DNA of 64,000 nucleotides, taken from the NCBI GenBank assembly GCA_026120035.1, contig JALRME010000026.1:248001-312000 (forward strand), read 5' to 3'. Made by a program: the position numbers and the translations under genes. The stretch's first letter is position 1. The number at the start of each line of letters is the position of its first letter. The notes below the pieces were generated by a model that had not been told where the DNA came from, did not search any database, and worked only from the letters and a program-made list of their open reading frames with translations. Shown here piece by piece: positions 60,670 to 64,000 of this stretch. Origin of the DNA: Coleophoma eucalyptorum (taxonomy: Eukaryota; Ascomycota; Leotiomycetes; Helotiales; Dermateaceae).

Positions 60670-61134
60670 GAGGGAGGTGGTTGATGGTTTGGGTCGCAGG
60701 ATTGGGTTGCATCGAAGGGGAGTTGTGTTTGATTGATCTGGCGGACGAAGCGATTAGGTAGGTATTGACCTGCGAAGTCAATTGGGGCCTGCTCAAAGCC
60801 AGCCGAAAAGTTCTACCGGGACTGAAATTGGACACTGCAGTGTTGTCAGTATTTTTGGCAATTTGTTTAGGCCTAGAGCTTACCAATGTTTGAATCTTGA
60901 ATTAAAGCTATCCATACTGTATATAATGAAAGTGTGATTCGAATTCAATGCTTAGTGAAAGCGCTGCGGACACAATTCGATACGAGTCCTTGAAGAATGG
61001 CACAGAATAGATTCTAATGAAGAATGGACAGGTCTATCGTCCATTAATTCTAATTATAATAGGATACACAGCTCAACTTAATACACAGTCCTAAAGGACT
61101 AAACCTCCACTATAAATACAACCAATTCTATGAT
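60670..61134. other. intergenic between convergent genes
   Basis: These 465 bp contain the 3' ends of the alcohol dehydrogenase and ERG24 genes. The second half is AT-rich. I see no gene. Confidence 0.5.
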
Positions 61135-62721
61135 TTAGTAAATTCCTGGAATGATTCTGCTTCTGACGATCTGGGTATACTTCTTCCAGTCTTCTCCATA
61201 CTTCCGGATACACTTCGCCTCGTCTCTCCTCTCGCGATGGATGAGCAAGACACCGAAGTAAATCACATAGAAGTAGGTGATGATCATTGCATATCCTTTT
61301 GCCTCTCCCTGCACGACTTGCATTGTAACACCGTTGCTGTTGTACACAAAACTCTTGTCGGCAGCGGACATGCCGCTCGTAGGTGCCTCGGAGCTGTGTT
61401 GAACGATGTAACCTGCAATACCCGTAGGCAGGCAGTACGCCCAGGCCATTATCCAGTCACCGAAATAATTGATGTGACGAGCTTTTCCCCACCACCCAGA
61501 CACCAAAAGTTTTGAGCCTGAGGCAGTCTCGATATACTTAAGGTGAGATACGCGAGGGTCATTGGGGTTAGTCCGGAAACGGTTCTTCTCGTTGTTGGCT
61601 CCACGGAAAATATAGTAGCCAGTGCCCACGACTGCAAGCACGCCAGCAGTTGCAATTGGTCCTAGAGAAAGTGGGTAGACGGCCAGGTAGCGTGCTTGAA
61701 GAGAGTAGATGAAAGGCACCCAAACAAGATCCCCAAAGGCAAGCATGAAGCCAAAGCCATCAGTAGTAATATCCATGGTGGTGAGAATTGCGGATTCCAT
61801 CCAGTACGAGTCAAGAACATAGAGGACCTGGAAGCCTGTGATGAGGAGGATACTGTCCGTTACGTGACCATAAGTTTTGTATTGGTGTGCGACGAAGGCA
61901 AAATCCATCAACATCCACCCCTGAAGTCCGGGTCTCAATTCGCAGAATTCCTTGAGATCAATCTCGCCAAAGAAAGGAAGCGTGACTCGAGGATTGAGCT
62001 CGCGACCAATAAACCAGTCATAGAGCATGTTGCCCGAGTGGCCTCCAGCAGCTAGCTCTCTGTGTTCCTTGTTTCCTGGTTTGACGCTAAAGCTTCGAAC
62101 ATAGACAAAGGTAGCCAAGACATATGAAATGATGATGTTTGCCGTGAGGATCTGGAGGTAGTTGTTGTAGATGAAAGTCCAGACTGGAAAGTCAGCGCCC
62201 TGGGCAATCGTGCCGGCAGCGCATAATGTAAGAGTAACCATGGTGGAAGACCAAGCTAAAAAGTCAGTACAACTCTCTACATACGGCAGATTAACATACT
62301 ATTGAACTTGTACTTCAGCTTTCCTCCGGATGAAAGCTCTACCCCCTCCGCCACTTCACCGGGAAGTACTCTGTGTAGCAGCAGACTAAACGCATAGTAG
62401 CCGAGCACCTTCAACATAACATCCCAACTTCCCAAGCCCATCACACCCGCGGCAGGCCAGCCAACTTCCTGTTTGAGGCCCTCAATCGTCAGCATGGACG
62501 GGGCCAGCGCCGAGGGTACTGGGCATCCGGAGATGTCGTTGCAGAGAAAGGTCGGCAGGTAACATAGAATGGGCAGGCCGAAGGATATGCCAAACGCACC
62601 CAAACTAGAGGGGTCAGTAGGACACGCAAAGAGGGAGACAGTGAACCTACGGGCCTCCAAACTCATAACCATGCTTCTCCTCCGCCTTTGCGGCTACAGC
62701 CTTGGAAGTTTTGGGCGCCAT
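61135..62721 (-). CDS. ERG24: delta(14)-sterol reductase
   Basis: Three exons (62721-62651, 62604-62300 and 62255-61135) encode 498 aa. Introns of 46 and 43 nt keep frame. The short hydrophilic N-terminus contains KHGYEFGGP, a family signature, and is followed by multiple membrane helices. LLVSGWWGKARHINYFGDW is the sterol-reductase family signature. The C-terminus RRDEAKCIRKYGEDW...RIIPGIY is typical of the C-14 reductase rather than ERG4, which ends differently. The enzyme reduces the C14-15 double bond left after lanosterol demethylation, in the ER membrane, using NADPH. The start ATG at 62721 gives MAPKTSKAV. Confidence 0.92.
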
Positions 62722-64000
62722 TGGGAAACACGAAAAGAGTAGCTAGGAGTGTTGCTCTCGCCCGAGATGAACACCCTTATATACGTTGAAAAGGGGAGGA
62801 GTCCTCGTCGAAGAGATCCGGGGATGACTTCTTGGCAACTTTGACAATCCGGGACCTCTGGTTGTAGCTTAGCAATTGCAGACGTGGACTCGGGCACAGA
62901 AAGTGAGCTGTTCGGGATCTCGAGCAGCCGGACGCGAAATGTTCAGTTCAATACAATGATGCACATCATTTTGAAACGCCCGTGTTGATTGGGTCGCTTT
63001 GCTGTTTGCGTGTGGTCTAAGCTTCGCTGCTTTCGGCTAACCAGATGAGGGTAGTGCTCGATGGCTGAGCTTGGGAGCTACAGACGACCGACAGCATTTC
63101 CTCCAAGTCCGTCCCTGATCGCGACCCTTTCCTCCGACTCGGGGGCAGCGTCGCGTCAGCATCGTCAACAGCTGCAGCGTAGTGCGCGCTTCTGTCCGGT
63201 GCGAGATGCGGGATCCGAGATTCGAGATCCGGATGCTGGCTGTCAGCTTCTGCTCTCCTTTCCCCTTGCCAAATCGGCTGCTTGTGGCGTTGTGCGGCAA
63301 TGCAATGCAATGCAACGCCACGCACCTGCATCTTGGTGTCGTGTGAACACGCACCGAGAGAGCATCTGTACAGTTATGCTCTGGCTTACCCGACGAGCCT
63401 CGCTTCCTGGTTTGCTCTCTCCGAGTAGAATAGAACTGCTCGTCATTATTCGCAATCATCGTTTTCTCCAGATTGATGTCTCCCAGAAGCTGCACGTGAA
63501 AATCTCTGGCTTGCTAGCTTCACGCCCAATCCAGTCGAGCTTGATGAGCTCGACCATGGAGCCGGGTAGATATCTCTAGCAAATTGGTTGGGTGCCATCA
63601 GTGTACACGGTAAGCGACTCAAAGTTGCTGGTTGCGACGGTTGCGACGGTTGCTTATCTTCATATTTGGGTTCTTTACGTTGGTGACACAGGTAGCTCCA
63701 GTAAGTCCACGGCCGGTACCTAATCACTGCAGCGTACGACACGGGTCCGGGCCTCGCCTTAGGCATAAAACAATGGCATTTCGACGGGCACTCCGCACAT
63801 CAGCATATCTGTGACTCTGTGGTAAATTCTCTGGCATCTAGGTTGTTCAATCGAACAAATCCACATCTGAATAAGTGTATCATTTTTGGTTGGCTGTATT
63901 GTTCATCGAATTGCAGTCACCTTTCGAAATTAGTGGCCTGCTGGCTGAGTGAGGCCATCGTTACGACGCCGGCAGCGTATATGTTGACCAACCTCCTCAC
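62722..64000. other. intergenic, upstream of ERG24, to window edge
   Basis: About 1.28 kb. Open frames on both strands (e.g. 63061-63579, +, 172 aa) overlap and show no motif. Small repeats occur: about three CAATG units near 63298 and 2.7 copies of GGTTGCGAC at 63630-63653. A gene could begin beyond the edge. Confidence 0.45.

Noticed and set aside
63061..63579. 172-codon frame upstream of ERG24
   Set aside because: Several frames overlap on both strands in GC-balanced DNA and none shows a domain; probably chance.
63774..63812. Short frame starting MAFRRALRTSAYL, like a mitochondrial presequence
   Set aside because: It stops after 13 codons and I found no convincing splice donor before the stop to extend it within the window.

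Overview
This window looks like nuclear chromosomal DNA of a filamentous ascomycete (Pezizomycotina). The genes are cut by short GT..AG introns, mostly 43-70 nt. The proteins are typical of filamentous fungi: a Dal5-type permease, secreted GH3/GH51/GH55 glycosidases, ERG24, a DUF3074 protein, a DUF3431 protein and a BAR-PH-GRAM-VASt protein. A Leotiomycetes-like source is my guess from general resemblance; it was not tested. I saw no bacterial, viral or CRISPR features, and no tRNA or rRNA gene.

Layout. 0.5-3.1 kb: a divergent pair of mitochondrial proteins (a two-TM inner-membrane protein and PDX1, the E3-binding subunit of pyruvate dehydrogenase). 4.3-6.4 kb: a nine-exon MFS permease. 8.6-15.3 kb: compact housekeeping genes (a CECR5-like HAD hydrolase, an unknown NLS-bearing protein, the SUMO-E1 subunit AOS1, and a BMT5-like rRNA methyltransferase). 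15.9-21.3 kb: the most unusual region. An intact GH51 arabinofuranosidase gene lies downstream of two eroded fragments of a second copy of itself. Between those fragments sits a five-exon gene for a small secreted, Kex2-cleavable, six-cysteine protein. 21.3-27.7 kb: a gene desert with degenerate tandem repeats. 27.7-28.8 kb: an unrecognised 342-aa protein. 28.8-32.4 kb: a second desert with G-quadruplex and GA tracts. 32.4-39.4 kb: a GH3 beta-glucosidase-like protein and a GH55 exo-1,3-glucanase, both on the minus strand. 41.5-51.4 kb: a DUF3431 type II membrane protein, a DUF3074 coiled-coil protein and a SIP3/Lam-type sterol-transfer protein. 55.0-62.7 kb: a canonical GH3 beta-glucosidase, an ADH6-type alcohol dehydrogenase and the sterol C-14 reductase ERG24.

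How the genes fit together. Four secreted glycosidases (GH51, two GH3, GH55) lie within about 40 kb, interspersed with unrelated genes. Together they could degrade arabinan and beta-glucan, but they are not one operon-like cluster. One GH3 protein lacks a conserved substrate-binding arginine. Two genes concern sterols (ERG24 synthesis, SIP3/Lam transport), with no sign of linkage beyond being neighbours. Exon boundaries were derived by hand from splice consensus and reading frame. All exon joins keep frame and give family-length products, but none is confirmed by RNA.
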